Positions 1 to 7,279 of a stretch of 42,268 nt of DNA are shown piece after piece (position 1 is the stretch's first letter; every line of letters starts with the position of its first letter). Location of the stretch: assembly GCA_903929485.1 (NCBI GenBank), contig CAIYUY010000257.1, positions 1 to 42,268 of the forward strand, given 5' to 3'. The notes below the pieces were generated by a model, which did no database searches, was not told where the DNA came from, and saw only the letters and a program-made list of their open reading frames with translations. The position numbers and the translations under genes were made by a program. Source of the stretch: an uncultured Desulfuromonadales bacterium (GTDB taxonomy: Bacteria > Desulfobacterota > Desulfuromonadia > Geobacterales > CAIOGM01).

Positions 1-12
1 ACTGAACTCAAA

Positions 13-103
13 GGCATAGCGTAAGACTCAGTGGAAGAGCGGAGGGCGCGGAAAACATCACCGCGTTTCTCGTGTCGCGCGGTTCGATCCCGGCCGCTAT
101 GCC
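13..103 (+). ncRNA. tRNA-like element 1, noncanonical
   Basis: The ends GGCATAGCG and CGCTATGCC form a perfect 9-bp acceptor-like stem. A D-arm-like segment (CTC/GAG stem, loop AGTGGAA) and a TTCGATC T-loop with only about 3 good T-stem pairs are present. The centre is a long hairpin (CGCGG/CCGCG, 9-nt loop) rather than a normal 7-nt anticodon loop, and no CCA follows directly. It lies opposite to the phage genes, just past the 3' end of the methyltransferase. It shares its layout with element 2 at 1003-1089. It may be a divergent phage tRNA, an allo-tRNA-like molecule, a decoy or a decayed tRNA; no amino-acid identity can be assigned. Confidence 0.5.
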
Positions 104-145
104 TTCACCATTCCCCACCGAGCAACCGATATCTTTTCCCCGGCT

Positions 146-970
146 TTATTTCTCTTCAATCCTCTTGCAGGCAATCTCGAAATTACCGGGATCAAGCTCC
201 ATCCCGATAAACCGCCGTCCCGTCCGCAAACAAGCCACCCCCGTCGTCCCCGACCCGGAGAAAGGGTCAAGGACCGTTTCTCCTTCAACAACTATTTTAC
301 ACAGCGTCTCCATGATCCCCACCGGCTTCTGGGTGGAATGTTGCCGCTTTGCGTTGTACGGAGGACACTCCGACAAAACACCGGGGTGATAGGTTGCGCC
401 CTCTCGCGTGAAATCACGGGGCCCATTGCTGGCCCATGGGGCAAACTCACACTGTGCCCGAAACCGGTTAGGCATGGGGCGAGCGTTGATCTTGTCCCAG
501 GGTACGATTCCCCGCCATACCCACCCCGCAACCTGTAGCGCATCCGTTGCCGTGGGCAGCTGCCGCCAGTCGGAAAACGTTATGGCAACCCCGCCGGGTT
601 TCGTGACGTACAGAGCAAGACTTAACCACATCCGCGCCCACTCCAGATATGACCGTTGGTCCAAATTGTCGCCGGAAAAACTGGCATGCTCAGTAATAAG
701 TTTGCCGGAAGACTGGTATTTGCTCCGAGTTGACCCGGTTCTATCCCCGCGCATCATGCCGCCGGAACTATACGGCGGGTCAGTAATCACCGCATCAATA
801 GAACCTTTGGGCAGGGTCGGAATGATATCCAGACAATTCCCCCGATACATCACCGCCTGGCCTCCGGCTAATACTCGCTTTTCAAACACGTCGTCTCTCC
901 TGTCAAATGACCGCCCCTGGGAACGGGTAGGGCTATGAATGATGAATTTTTCACTTTTTTCAAGCGACAT
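146..970 (-). CDS. DNA methyltransferase, N4/N6 type
   Basis: A 274-aa SAM-dependent DNA methylase of the N-4 cytosine/N-6 adenine class. The catalytic motif DPPY lies near residue 65, after DAVIT. The SAM-binding motif DPFSGSGTTG is near the C-terminus, followed by RRFIGMELD. DPPY before FSGSG is the beta-type order. Mu-like phages often carry a DNA modification gene, typically against host restriction; here it sits between MuF and the missing head genes. The first ATG is used, although an internal Met near residue 41 is also possible because the methylase fold begins there. The target sequence cannot be read from the protein. Tightly flanked on both sides by tRNA-like elements on the other strand. 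Confidence 0.9.
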   Translation of the reverse strand: MSLEKSEKFIIHSPTRSQGRSFDRRDDVFEKRVLAGGQAVMYRGNCLDIIPTLPKGSIDAVITDPPYSSGGMMRGDRTGSTRSKYQSSGKLITEHASFSGDNLDQRSYLEWARMWLSLALYVTKPGGVAITFSDWRQLPTATDALQVAGWVWRGIVPWDKINARPMPNRFRAQCEFAPWASNGPRDFTREGATYHPGVLSECPPYNAKRQHSTQKPVGIMETLCKIVVEGETVLDPFSGSGTTGVACLRTGRRFIGMELDPGNFEIACKRIEEK

Positions 971-1002
971 TTTTAAACCTATATGATAGAATTAACTTGA
1001 TA

Positions 1003-1089
1003 GGAGCCGTATAAACTCAATGGTAGAGTGGAGTGCCGGGCTTTTCGGTTCGGCGGTCATGTTCCCGGTTCGATTCCGGGTGCGGTTCC
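1003..1089 (+). ncRNA. tRNA-like element 2, noncanonical
   Basis: The 9-nt ends GGAGCCGTA/TGCGGTTCC pair with two G-U wobbles. After TA comes a clean 4-bp D-arm (ACTC/GAGT, loop AATGGTA). A perfect 5-bp T-arm (CCCGG-TTCGATT-CCGGG) sits beside the acceptor strand. In the anticodon position, 1035-1054 forms a hairpin with a short UUUUCG loop, so there is no standard anticodon loop. No CCA is encoded. The 14 nt between T-loop and 3' end equal those in element 1 and exceed the 12 nt of a normal tRNA. The element overlaps the 3' end of the MuF gene on the opposite strand and begins 33 bp upstream of the methyltransferase start. Confidence 0.55.
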
Positions 1090-2520
1090 TTCTATTTTTC
1101 CCGTTAATACTTTATACCTTCCCCCATTAATCCCGCTGATATAATCCGAATCTGGAAGAATAGCCGCTGTTTTTATCTCATTGCTGACAAATCCTGTTTT
1201 TTTGTTTAGCACATTTACGCGTATGGCCCATTTCCCGGAGCTACCTTCTATGGGCACATCAAATATATACAGTAGCGACGGCTTGATGGTGTCATAAAGC
1301 ACTGCTGTGCTCTCCCTCAAGTGCTTGGGCAACTTCAGAGCCATATCCAAGGGAATAATTCGTTCCGCATCTCGACCTTTACCTGTAGCCAAATCCTTCA
1401 AGTGTAGCGAATGCAGAAACTCTTTATCTGTAATGGTGATCAGCGTCGTATCCAGGAGCACCGGATTTTTCAATTTAGCCAGTTTTACTTGCACTTCCGA
1501 ATCAATAAAACCGACGTTAAACTGTTCCCCTATGGTCTTTATCTCACCTGATTCCGTAGTGCCGGCCATCTTTGCCTTGGCCCACTGGGTAAATTCAGCG
1601 TCAATCTTTACGGCTGCTATCTCTTTGGAGAGCGGAGCGGATAGTACTGTAGGCAATGCTCCCACCCCCGCCAACTCCTTCCTCGCCGCCGGTCGAATTT
1701 CCGCCGGCATCGCCTTGACCTTCTCCCGGCCCAACTCCTGCAGCTTCGCCAGCCCCTTCCCCGGATTGGAGTTGAACCCAGGATCAGGCGCCATGTTCAC
1801 CTTCCGCCCCATCAGATCCGTGGTATTCACCCGCGTCACCGTCGTCCGGACGGGCGACCGCACCCCAACGGTCACCTCTTCACTGGTCAACGTCGCCGAC
1901 GGATTCTTCCCCACCGTGGAGCGCCGCGCCGCCGGTTCCGCCTGATCCTCCGCCAAGGCCCGCACCGTGCAGCGGCAGTTATACCCCTGGGGAGGATGGT
2001 GCGTCTCCCAGAAGGGATCATCAGCGTGAAAAATCAACCCGTTCAGCGCCGCGTGGGCCGGTCGCGTCCGCCGATCCATCACCGCCACATACTCCCACCA
2101 GGGGCGATTAGCCGCGTTCTCCCGATTCTGCTTGTAATCCCCCGCCATGTAGGCCGCTTGCAGATTCGTCTGATAGATCGTCTTTAAGCGCCGGGGAGAG
2201 CCCAACTGTACATCATGCAGCTCCCCCGTGGAGGGGTCCATGCTTTCCTTCCGTCCCCACCACCCCTTGGCCTGCAACGTCGGCTTCAACTCCTTCAAAA
2301 ACTCCCCAAACGGCTTCCCCTCACTCTGGGCCGCCACCAGCGCCCCATGAATATCCGCCAGGATATCGTTGCGCATGACCTTGGCCACGGTGAACTCCTT
2401 GGCGTGGGCCTCGTTCAGCATCTCCGTATAATCCCAGGTCAGGCGCGCCCCCTTGCTCACCAGGTAAGCAATCGCCTCCTCCGGTTTCAGCCCGAAGGCA
2501 TAGGTCAGGTCAACTTTCAC
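1057..2520 (-). CDS. Mu F-like head morphogenesis protein with PBECR-like C-terminal domain
   Basis: 487 aa, Mu gp30 (protein F) family, a minor head protein. The MuF core is visible at about residues 110-195, with TNLQAAYMAGDYKQ, RTRPAHAALNG and HPPQGYNCRC. After a linker, residues about 300-475 resemble the phage Barnase-EndoU-ColicinE5/D-RelE-like (PBECR) nuclease fold: ITDKEFLHSLHLKD, then a strand-rich end with KWAIRVNVLNKK and INGGRYKVL. MuF proteins with C-terminal toxin domains are known from other phages; nuclease activity here is inferred from resemblance. The start is a GTG supplied by a heptamer repeat. The last residues (GTAPGIEPGT) are encoded by the T-arm and acceptor of tRNA-like element 2, so the 3' end may have been altered. 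Confidence 0.85.
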   Translation of the reverse strand: MKVDLTYAFGLKPEEAIAYLVSKGARLTWDYTEMLNEAHAKEFTVAKVMRNDILADIHGALVAAQSEGKPFGEFLKELKPTLQAKGWWGRKESMDPSTGELHDVQLGSPRRLKTIYQTNLQAAYMAGDYKQNRENAANRPWWEYVAVMDRRTRPAHAALNGLIFHADDPFWETHHPPQGYNCRCTVRALAEDQAEPAARRSTVGKNPSATLTSEEVTVGVRSPVRTTVTRVNTTDLMGRKVNMAPDPGFNSNPGKGLAKLQELGREKVKAMPAEIRPAARKELAGVGALPTVLSAPLSKEIAAVKIDAEFTQWAKAKMAGTTESGEIKTIGEQFNVGFIDSEVQVKLAKLKNPVLLDTTLITITDKEFLHSLHLKDLATGKGRDAERIIPLDMALKLPKHLRESTAVLYDTIKPSLLYIFDVPIEGSSGKWAIRVNVLNKKTGFVSNEIKTAAILPDSDYISGINGGRYKVLTGKIEGTAPGIEPGT

Positions 2521-2544
2521 TCTTCACCCTTCACCCTTCACTCT
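2518..2544. repeat. TTCACCC heptamer array
   Basis: Tandem CTTCACC-type heptamers at the portal/MuF junction. On the minus strand they supply the TGA stop of the portal gene and the GTG start of the MuF gene. Confidence 0.85.
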
Positions 2545-4168
2545 TGCTTTTCATCCTGCCGCGAATCTCCGCCAGAAATATCATCCGCTCCAGGTTCCGC
2601 TCCAGGGCCGCGTCGGTCATGGTGGGGAAGGTCTGCAACAGCAGCTCCTGCGCCTCGGCGTAATCAACCGCCCCTTCAAGAGCGGTTAACACCGGCTTTA
2701 ACAATGTTTCCATCTGTTTCTGTAGGGGCGAATAACCATTCGCCCCCACGGTCGTCATGGAATTCATCAGGTTGTCGATATCCTGTTGCGCCTGTTGAAC
2801 GTTCACCGTTGACCGTTTACCGGTATCTTCCGCGAACTCCGCCGCCTGTTCCTTGATGGTCTGGGCCTGACCGGGCGATTCACGTACGGGCGATTCACGT
2901 ACGGGCGATTCATGAATCGCCCCTACGTTTTTCCCGCTCGCCGCTCCCCGCTCCCCGCTCTCCGCTCCCACCGAAACGATATCCCCTTCCTCGAACCCGT
3001 ACGCCCGCTGCAGATAGGCCGCCGAAAAGGAAACTCCGCAGTTGCGGGACAACTCCCCATCCCGCTGGGCCAGGGTCAAATCCACCAGCTCTTTCGAAAA
3101 CATCCGGAACCGAGGCCGCTCTCCTTCGCCGAAATTCAACTGATAAATCCAGTCAATCAGCTGATTCAGCGTCTGCTCCACCAATTTGCGGTCACTGTCG
3201 ATGATATCCTGCCGCACCGCCAGGGCGGCCGTCTCGCTCCCCAGCTTCCCCGGCGTCGATTCGGCGGCCCCCGCATGCCCCACCAACACTTCCGAGATCT
3301 CGCTCTTGGCTTCCTGAATCATCCCCCGGTAAAAGTCCGCGTTAGCCGCCTTGTTGGCCGCCTCCACCACCTCCAGGGAAGCATTATCCGGGATCACCGC
3401 TATGGCGTCCTGCACCATCCCTTCCAACATATCGGCTATCCGGCTGATCTCTCCCTGTTCCGCTCCCGGCGCATGCTTGCCGATGAGCCACGGCATGCCG
3501 TACTTCTCCGCGAAGATCGTCCAGAACTTCCATCCCCCCCGGGCGAAGGCCACCGGCCAGAAACAGCGGGATAACAGCGCCTCACCGTAGGGATTACGAT
3601 ACGTGGGGTAATTACGCGCCAACAGGAACTTGCGCGGGATCACCTCCTCGCCGTTGATCCAGTTCCACTTCGTCCGCAACCTCAACTCGTTCTGTTGCGG
3701 CCCGAAGGTAAACCACTCCTGGGGCTTACCCACCACGTCGGTGGGGAGGATAAAGCCGTTGCTCCCCTTGGCCCAGATCACCTCCAACGGTTGAAAGCCG
3801 TACAACACCGCGTCCAGGATCTCGGCAAAAATCCGCTCCAGATCCAGCCGGTTGAACAACGCCTCAATCTCCCGGTACTCCCGATTTCGACACTTCCCCC
3901 TCTCCAGCTCCCACTCCAGGGACATGACTCCGCTTTTCCGGCTGGTGATCCCCGACCAGACCCGGCCGTAACTGGTCAGATCCCGATACACCCGCAGATC
4001 AGCCCCGGTTTTTTTCAGCACCGGGTCGGGATTGGGTAAATACAGATTCAGGGAATAGAAATCGATGGATACTTTACGGGTGGCGAATTCGCTGGTCAGG
4101 TTCTGTTTCGGCTTCATCCCGCCGATACCGGGGATCATGAGCCCAGGTGTTGCTGCACTGTCGGACAT
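2531..4168 (-). CDS. Mu gp29-like portal protein (DUF935)
   Basis: About 545 aa, DUF935 family, the portal through which DNA enters and leaves the transposable-phage head. Recognisable stretches include KTGADLRVYRDL, the central ILDAVLYGFQPLEVIW and GYDVEEAGE-like C-terminal helices. The ATG at 4166-4168 overlaps the terminase TGA by one base and has GGAGG seven bases upstream. This is preferred over a TTG one codon earlier. Two repeat-derived inserts are visible in frame: HESPVRESPVRESP (from 2871-2927) and VGANGYSPLQ (from 2722-2750), both in the C-terminal third where insertion is probably tolerated. The TGA stop lies in a heptamer repeat. Confidence 0.9.
   Translation of the reverse strand: MSDSAATPGLMIPGIGGMKPKQNLTSEFATRKVSIDFYSLNLYLPNPDPVLKKTGADLRVYRDLTSYGRVWSGITSRKSGVMSLEWELERGKCRNREYREIEALFNRLDLERIFAEILDAVLYGFQPLEVIWAKGSNGFILPTDVVGKPQEWFTFGPQQNELRLRTKWNWINGEEVIPRKFLLARNYPTYRNPYGEALLSRCFWPVAFARGGWKFWTIFAEKYGMPWLIGKHAPGAEQGEISRIADMLEGMVQDAIAVIPDNASLEVVEAANKAANADFYRGMIQEAKSEISEVLVGHAGAAESTPGKLGSETAALAVRQDIIDSDRKLVEQTLNQLIDWIYQLNFGEGERPRFRMFSKELVDLTLAQRDGELSRNCGVSFSAAYLQRAYGFEEGDIVSVGAESGERGAASGKNVGAIHESPVRESPVRESPGQAQTIKEQAAEFAEDTGKRSTVNVQQAQQDIDNLMNSMTTVGANGYSPLQKQMETLLKPVLTALEGAVDYAEAQELLLQTFPTMTDAALERNLERMIFLAEIRGRMKSKSEG
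2722..2750. repeat. 29-bp palindromic repeat, AATAACCATT centre
   Basis: GTAGGGGCG arm, degenerate centre, CGCCCCCACG arm. Read in frame in the portal gene as VGANGYSPL. Confidence 0.85.
2871..2927. repeat. Nested palindromic repeats: two half copies and one full copy
   Basis: Two GGGCGATTCACGTAC half units precede a full ATTCATGAAT-centred palindrome at 2899-2927. All are translated in frame in the portal protein. The pattern suggests repeat-into-repeat insertion or slippage. Confidence 0.85.
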
Positions 4169-5481
4169 CAATAACCCTCCAAGAAAGCCGCGGCCTCTCG
4201 ACGGCCGCGACTGGTAACGGTGAGTGGCGTAAAGGCGGTAGCCGCCGCATACAGCCCCATGAAAGCCGCCCAGGTCCGGTCGGCATGCCCCGTGCTGTCG
4301 CTGTCGGCGTCAAACCGGGCGTTCCCCAGAGGGGTCACCACCTTCTTCAACTTGTGCAGATCCGCCCGCAATACATCATCGCCCAACGGAATCCGTACCT
4401 TGCGGTCTTCAAACTTCTCCTTGCCGATGGTGGCCAGCCGCAACTTGTTGGGGCCGGTGAAGAGCACCCCCTCCACCGTCGTCGAACCATACCGCCGAAT
4501 GGCGTCCTCCACCGGCTTTTCCCCCATTCCGGTCTGATCCATGCAGAGCCTAAGCGGCCGGTACTTCTTCATCAGCTGGTCAAGAATTTCATCCTGCTCC
4601 GCGAAACTGATTCTCTTTTTGGCGATGATCTCTCGCGCCCAGAAAACATCCCCTATTTTCTCCCAAACCCACGCCACCCAGAGGTCGTTACGCGCCGCGA
4701 TATCGTTGCCGATGTAGCAGGGTCCACCCTGGTAGCCGTCAGGATCACCGGCCCCGTCATGCTCGGCGGCGTTGATGAGATCAAAAGAGAGCCAGGCGGA
4801 CGCTTCATCCAGCCATTTCAGCTCGAACTCTTGCGCCCAGGCGTCATCATCCCCCAGCGCCCGCTTCAGTTCCTCGATGTTACGCGGCAAACCATCGGCC
4901 ACCGCTTGATAAATATCGGTAGTTTGGCGAAACCAGACCGGATCATCCCCCGTCATGAGATCGTAAAACTTGTTCCCCTTGCCGTTGGGAGTGGAAACCA
5001 CCCGCAGCTTCCACCCCTTGGAGATGACCGGGAAGAGCGCCGTCCAGATCTTGCGGCTGTCGGCATGAAACGCGAACTCGTCCAGCATGACGTTGGCGGA
5101 AAAGCCCCGGGCCGTATCCGGATTGGCGGGAAGCGCCGTGATCTTGGAGCCGTGGGGAAACTCCACTTCCAGGGCGCGAAAGGTGGCCTCTCCCTTCCAA
5201 TCGCCTTCACTGGCCTTGATCACGGCACCAAATGCCTGACAGTGCCGCTTGACCCCTTCCTCCATGGCTTCCTTGGCCTGCCGCTCTCCCCGTGAGAGAA
5301 TGACCCATCGGGTTCGCCTCTCTTCCAGGTCGGCCAGGATGCAGTCTTGAGCCACTTCCAGAGTGGTGGTATACGTCTTGCCTATCTGACGGCTCATCAT
5401 GGCGATCTTGAACCGCGATTCATCCGCCAGCCATCGGCGTTGATACGGATACAGGAGGAAGTCAGGCTCCATAGGTTTCAC
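4168..5481 (-). CDS. Mu gp28-like large terminase subunit
   Basis: 437 aa. The N-terminal ATPase has a Walker A-like SRQIGKTYT at about residues 30-38 and Walker B VMLDEF at 131-136. The C-terminal RNase H-like nuclease region includes GNDIAARNDLW and LRLCMDQTG. It drives headful DNA packaging in Mu-like phages. The reading frame starts at a GTG (5481); an ATG three codons in (5472) is equally plausible and still overlaps the gp27-like gene. The end overlaps the portal gene by one base, so translation is probably coupled. Confidence 0.93.
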   Translation of the reverse strand: MKPMEPDFLLYPYQRRWLADESRFKIAMMSRQIGKTYTTTLEVAQDCILADLEERRTRWVILSRGERQAKEAMEEGVKRHCQAFGAVIKASEGDWKGEATFRALEVEFPHGSKITALPANPDTARGFSANVMLDEFAFHADSRKIWTALFPVISKGWKLRVVSTPNGKGNKFYDLMTGDDPVWFRQTTDIYQAVADGLPRNIEELKRALGDDDAWAQEFELKWLDEASAWLSFDLINAAEHDGAGDPDGYQGGPCYIGNDIAARNDLWVAWVWEKIGDVFWAREIIAKKRISFAEQDEILDQLMKKYRPLRLCMDQTGMGEKPVEDAIRRYGSTTVEGVLFTGPNKLRLATIGKEKFEDRKVRIPLGDDVLRADLHKLKKVVTPLGNARFDADSDSTGHADRTWAAFMGLYAAATAFTPLTVTSRGRREAAAFLEGY

Positions 5482-6073
5482 GGATGATCTGCTTGAACTG
5501 TTCTGCGGTCATTTTCGCCCCTGGAGTACCGGACACTGCGTCATCCACCGCCTTCTCCGCCGCGCTTGCCAACTGCTTCTTCAATTCCCCATCCCGCTTC
5601 ACGTTATCGCTGGTGGCCTGTTCCAGCTTCTGAATGGCGAAGGCCAGATCCTTGATCATCCGAGGCTCCACCATCTCGTCCTCTTCGGACATCTTGACGA
5701 CGGTATCGAAGGCCAGGTTGCGCACCATCTCATTCAAGAGCTTCCCCACTTCCCCCTGGGGCTCCGTGCCCAGCTTGCCGATCCACATGGCGGCCACTTC
5801 CCGGGATTGACGCAGTTTCGCCCCCACCTGTTCCATCCGGACCGCGTACCGGTTCACGGCGGATTTGGACAACGGCGCCACGTCCATCGGTAGGGGCGAA
5901 TAATTATTAGCCCCTACGTGAATCGCCCCTACATCGTTCCCCTGCTCCCGGATGATTTCATTGATTTTCTCCACCGCTTCCAACTGGGTGCACCGGGGAT
6001 CGCGCAGCAGCTCCTGCAACGCGCTCTTGATATCATCGGGTAACCTGTCGATGGATGACTGTTGCCGCTTCAT
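5462..6073 (-). CDS. Mu gp27-like protein (DUF3486), probable small terminase
   Basis: 203 aa, DUF3486 family. It lies between the gp26-like protein and the large terminase, as in Mu, and is thought to act as the small terminase subunit. The N-terminus (SSIDRLPDDIKSALQELL) is typical. Residues about 48-63 carry a double palindromic-repeat insert read as VGAIHVGANNYSPLP, which interrupts the region between the first helices and the conserved SKSAVNRYAVRMEQ. The ATG at 6071-6073 is chosen because it starts the family-like sequence immediately after the stop of the preceding gene. The 3' end overlaps the terminase gene. Confidence 0.87.
   Translation of the reverse strand: MKRQQSSIDRLPDDIKSALQELLRDPRCTQLEAVEKINEIIREQGNDVGAIHVGANNYSPLPMDVAPLSKSAVNRYAVRMEQVGAKLRQSREVAAMWIGKLGTEPQGEVGKLLNEMVRNLAFDTVVKMSEEDEMVEPRMIKDLAFAIQKLEQATSDNVKRDGELKKQLASAAEKAVDDAVSGTPGAKMTAEQFKQIIRETYGA
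5890..5933. repeat. Palindromic repeat plus half copy
   Basis: A full copy with AATAATTATT-type centre (5890-5918) is followed by a half copy TGAATCGCCCCTAC. Both are translated in frame in the gp27-like gene. Confidence 0.85.
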
Positions 6074-6074
6074 C

Positions 6075-6377
6075 TCAGACCCCCGGCCTGGGGCGCTTGA
6101 CCCCCGGAACAGTGACCCGTCCGGCGGCCGCATCTTCGCCCCGCTGAGTCAACGTGGCCACCTGGATATTCACCACGGTGGCCACCGTTACCAGACCCTG
6201 CTCGGCCAACCAAGCCAGCTCCGTCCGTACCCGGTCCCGGCTCACGTTATGCCCCAATGCGCCCAGCATCGCCTGGATGATGGACTCATTAAGGCTGTAT
6301 CCGGGATCTTCGTTAAGACAGCGGAGTATTACCAGCCGCATATCCGAAGCTATCAACTCCGCGAAATTCGCGCTCAT
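6075..6377 (-). CDS. Mu gp26-like winged-helix phage protein
   Basis: 100 aa with an ArsR-like winged-helix layout: helices around RLVILRCLNEDPGYSLNES, a recognition-like helix NVSRDRVRTELAWLAEQG, and a beta wing LVTVATVVNIQVATLTQRG. It is in the position of Mu gp26 between gp25 and gp27 and matches the small conserved protein found there in many Mu-like phages. Its role is not established. It overlaps the upstream gene by 4 bp (ATGA) and is followed directly by the gp27-like ATG, pointing to one late operon. Confidence 0.8.
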   Translation of the reverse strand: MSANFAELIASDMRLVILRCLNEDPGYSLNESIIQAMLGALGHNVSRDRVRTELAWLAEQGLVTVATVVNIQVATLTQRGEDAAAGRVTVPGVKRPRPGV

Positions 6378-6715
6378 TTTTTCCCTCCCTGCTCGATGAG
6401 GAACTGGTTCATCAGATCCACGCTACGGCTCATCCCCCCCATGGCGCCGGTCAGCTTCCCCACCTCGCTGGTCAGGGTATCCATCCGCTTGTGCAGCGCC
6501 TGTGCGGTCAGGGTATGTTCGCCGTATTGACTGCACGGCATCCGGCTTTGCAGTGCGGTTTCCACATGAATCAGCCGCCGGTCTATCTCGTCGATGGTTC
6601 CCAACTTGGTCTCGAACGTCCGGAGGATCTTCCCCACAAAATACTTCAACAGGCCGAAGAAAATCCCGTTCCAGGCGAGCACCGCCGTAATGACCCTTGG
6701 ATCATGCCATGGCAT
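6374..6715 (-). CDS. Mu gp25-like membrane-anchored coiled-coil protein (DUF2730-like)
   Basis: 113 aa. A hydrophobic N-terminal segment (ITAVLAWNGIFFGLLKYFVG) is followed by a long charged amphipathic helix containing IDRRLIHVETALQSR and LHKRMDTLTSEVGKL. One membrane anchor plus coiled coil, together with its place before gp26, fits the gp25/DUF2730 family of Mu-like phages. Function unknown. Its start overlaps the stop of the TraR-like gene (TAATG) and its stop overlaps the next start. Confidence 0.72.
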   Translation of the reverse strand: MPWHDPRVITAVLAWNGIFFGLLKYFVGKILRTFETKLGTIDEIDRRLIHVETALQSRMPCSQYGEHTLTAQALHKRMDTLTSEVGKLTGAMGGMSRSVDLMNQFLIEQGGKK

Positions 6716-6939
6716 TATCTCTTCCTCCTTGCTTCATCCGCTTCCTGACAGCCGACACAGCGCGTGCAGCCCGCCGCCGCCGCCCGCCGTCTCTCGGGAA
6801 TCGGTTCATCACAATTAATGCATTCCATGGGTGCGAATAACGTAGGGGCGACCGGCCGGTCGCCCCTACCGGTAATCCGCGCCAACGATTCCGCCAGATG
6901 CGCCTCATTGATCAACTGCGCCCGATCTACATCATCCAT
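6715..6939 (-). CDS. TraR/DksA-family zinc-finger protein
   Basis: 74 aa. The DVDRAQ...AHLAESLARI helix and the CINCDEPIPERRRAAAAGCTRCVGC-type four-cysteine zinc site are typical of small TraR/DksA-like proteins common in Mu-like phages. Such proteins can bind the RNA polymerase secondary channel; an effect here is inferred. A palindromic repeat is translated between helix and zinc finger (TGRGDRPVAPTL), and a second repeat sits directly upstream of the start where a ribosome-binding site would be expected. Confidence 0.85.
   Translation of the reverse strand: MDDVDRAQLINEAHLAESLARITGRGDRPVAPTLFAPMECINCDEPIPERRRAAAAGCTRCVGCQEADEARRKR
6841..6870. repeat. Palindromic repeat, ACCGGCCGGT centre
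   Basis: Arms GTAGGGGCG/CGCCCCTAC with a GC-rich palindromic centre. Translated in frame inside the TraR-like gene. Confidence 0.88.
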
Positions 6940-6948
6940 GCGTCACCC

Positions 6949-6977
6949 GTAGGGGCGAATAATTATTCGCCCCTACC
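6949..6977. repeat. Palindromic repeat, AATAATTATT centre
   Basis: Lies between the lipoprotein gene and the TraR-like gene. Its minus-strand TAG (6973-6975) is the stop codon of the lipoprotein gene. Confidence 0.88.
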
Positions 6978-7143
6978 TTGGACATTCTTTCACCGCCTGC
7001 AACAGCAATTCGTTATCGCTATGGAGCTGCTCCAGCTCCCCTTTTTTGCACTGAATCATCTCATCACCGTTTACGGCCACGTAGCGCGGCGAGCACCCGG
7101 TCATGTTGATCAGCATCAAGCAGGCCGATACCAACAACATCAT
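6973..7143 (-). CDS. Small lipoprotein, Rz1-like outer spanin candidate
   Basis: The likely start is the ATG at 7141-7143, giving a 56-aa protein with a hydrophobic signal and lipobox NMTGC; an alternative lipobox-like LVSAC lies just before it. The mature part is a short charged helix ending KECPR. A small lipoprotein overlapping an inner-membrane protein next to endolysin and holin genes is the usual layout of Rz/Rz1 spanins, which disrupt the outer membrane at lysis. The stop codon comes from a palindromic repeat. Function is inferred from position and signal only. Confidence 0.6.
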   Translation of the reverse strand: MMLLVSACLMLINMTGCSPRYVAVNGDEMIQCKKGELEQLHSDNELLLQAVKECPR

Positions 7144-7279
7144 TTTTACTGAGCCGCTTCCGGTAGGTCTGAATGTTTGCATTACTGTCGCCCCCTTTAC
7201 GTTGGGTCTGCCAAGCCTGCACCCCCTGAATAATCAGGGGAAGCAGATAGGCCAGAAGAGTGAGAATCGCCGGGATCAT
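7064..7279 (-). CDS. Small inner-membrane protein, i-spanin/Rz-like candidate
   Basis: 71 aa. An N-terminal hydrophobic helix (IPAILTLLAYLLPLIIQGV) is followed by a basic, polar tail. Its start overlaps the holin-like stop by ATGA, and its 3' part overlaps the lipoprotein gene in another frame, as Rz/Rz1 pairs do. It is shorter than typical Rz and lacks an obvious long periplasmic coiled coil, so a second holin or unrelated membrane protein is possible. Confidence 0.55.
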   Translation of the reverse strand: MIPAILTLLAYLLPLIIQGVQAWQTQRKGGDSNANIQTYRKRLSKNDVVGIGLLDADQHDRVLAALRGRKR

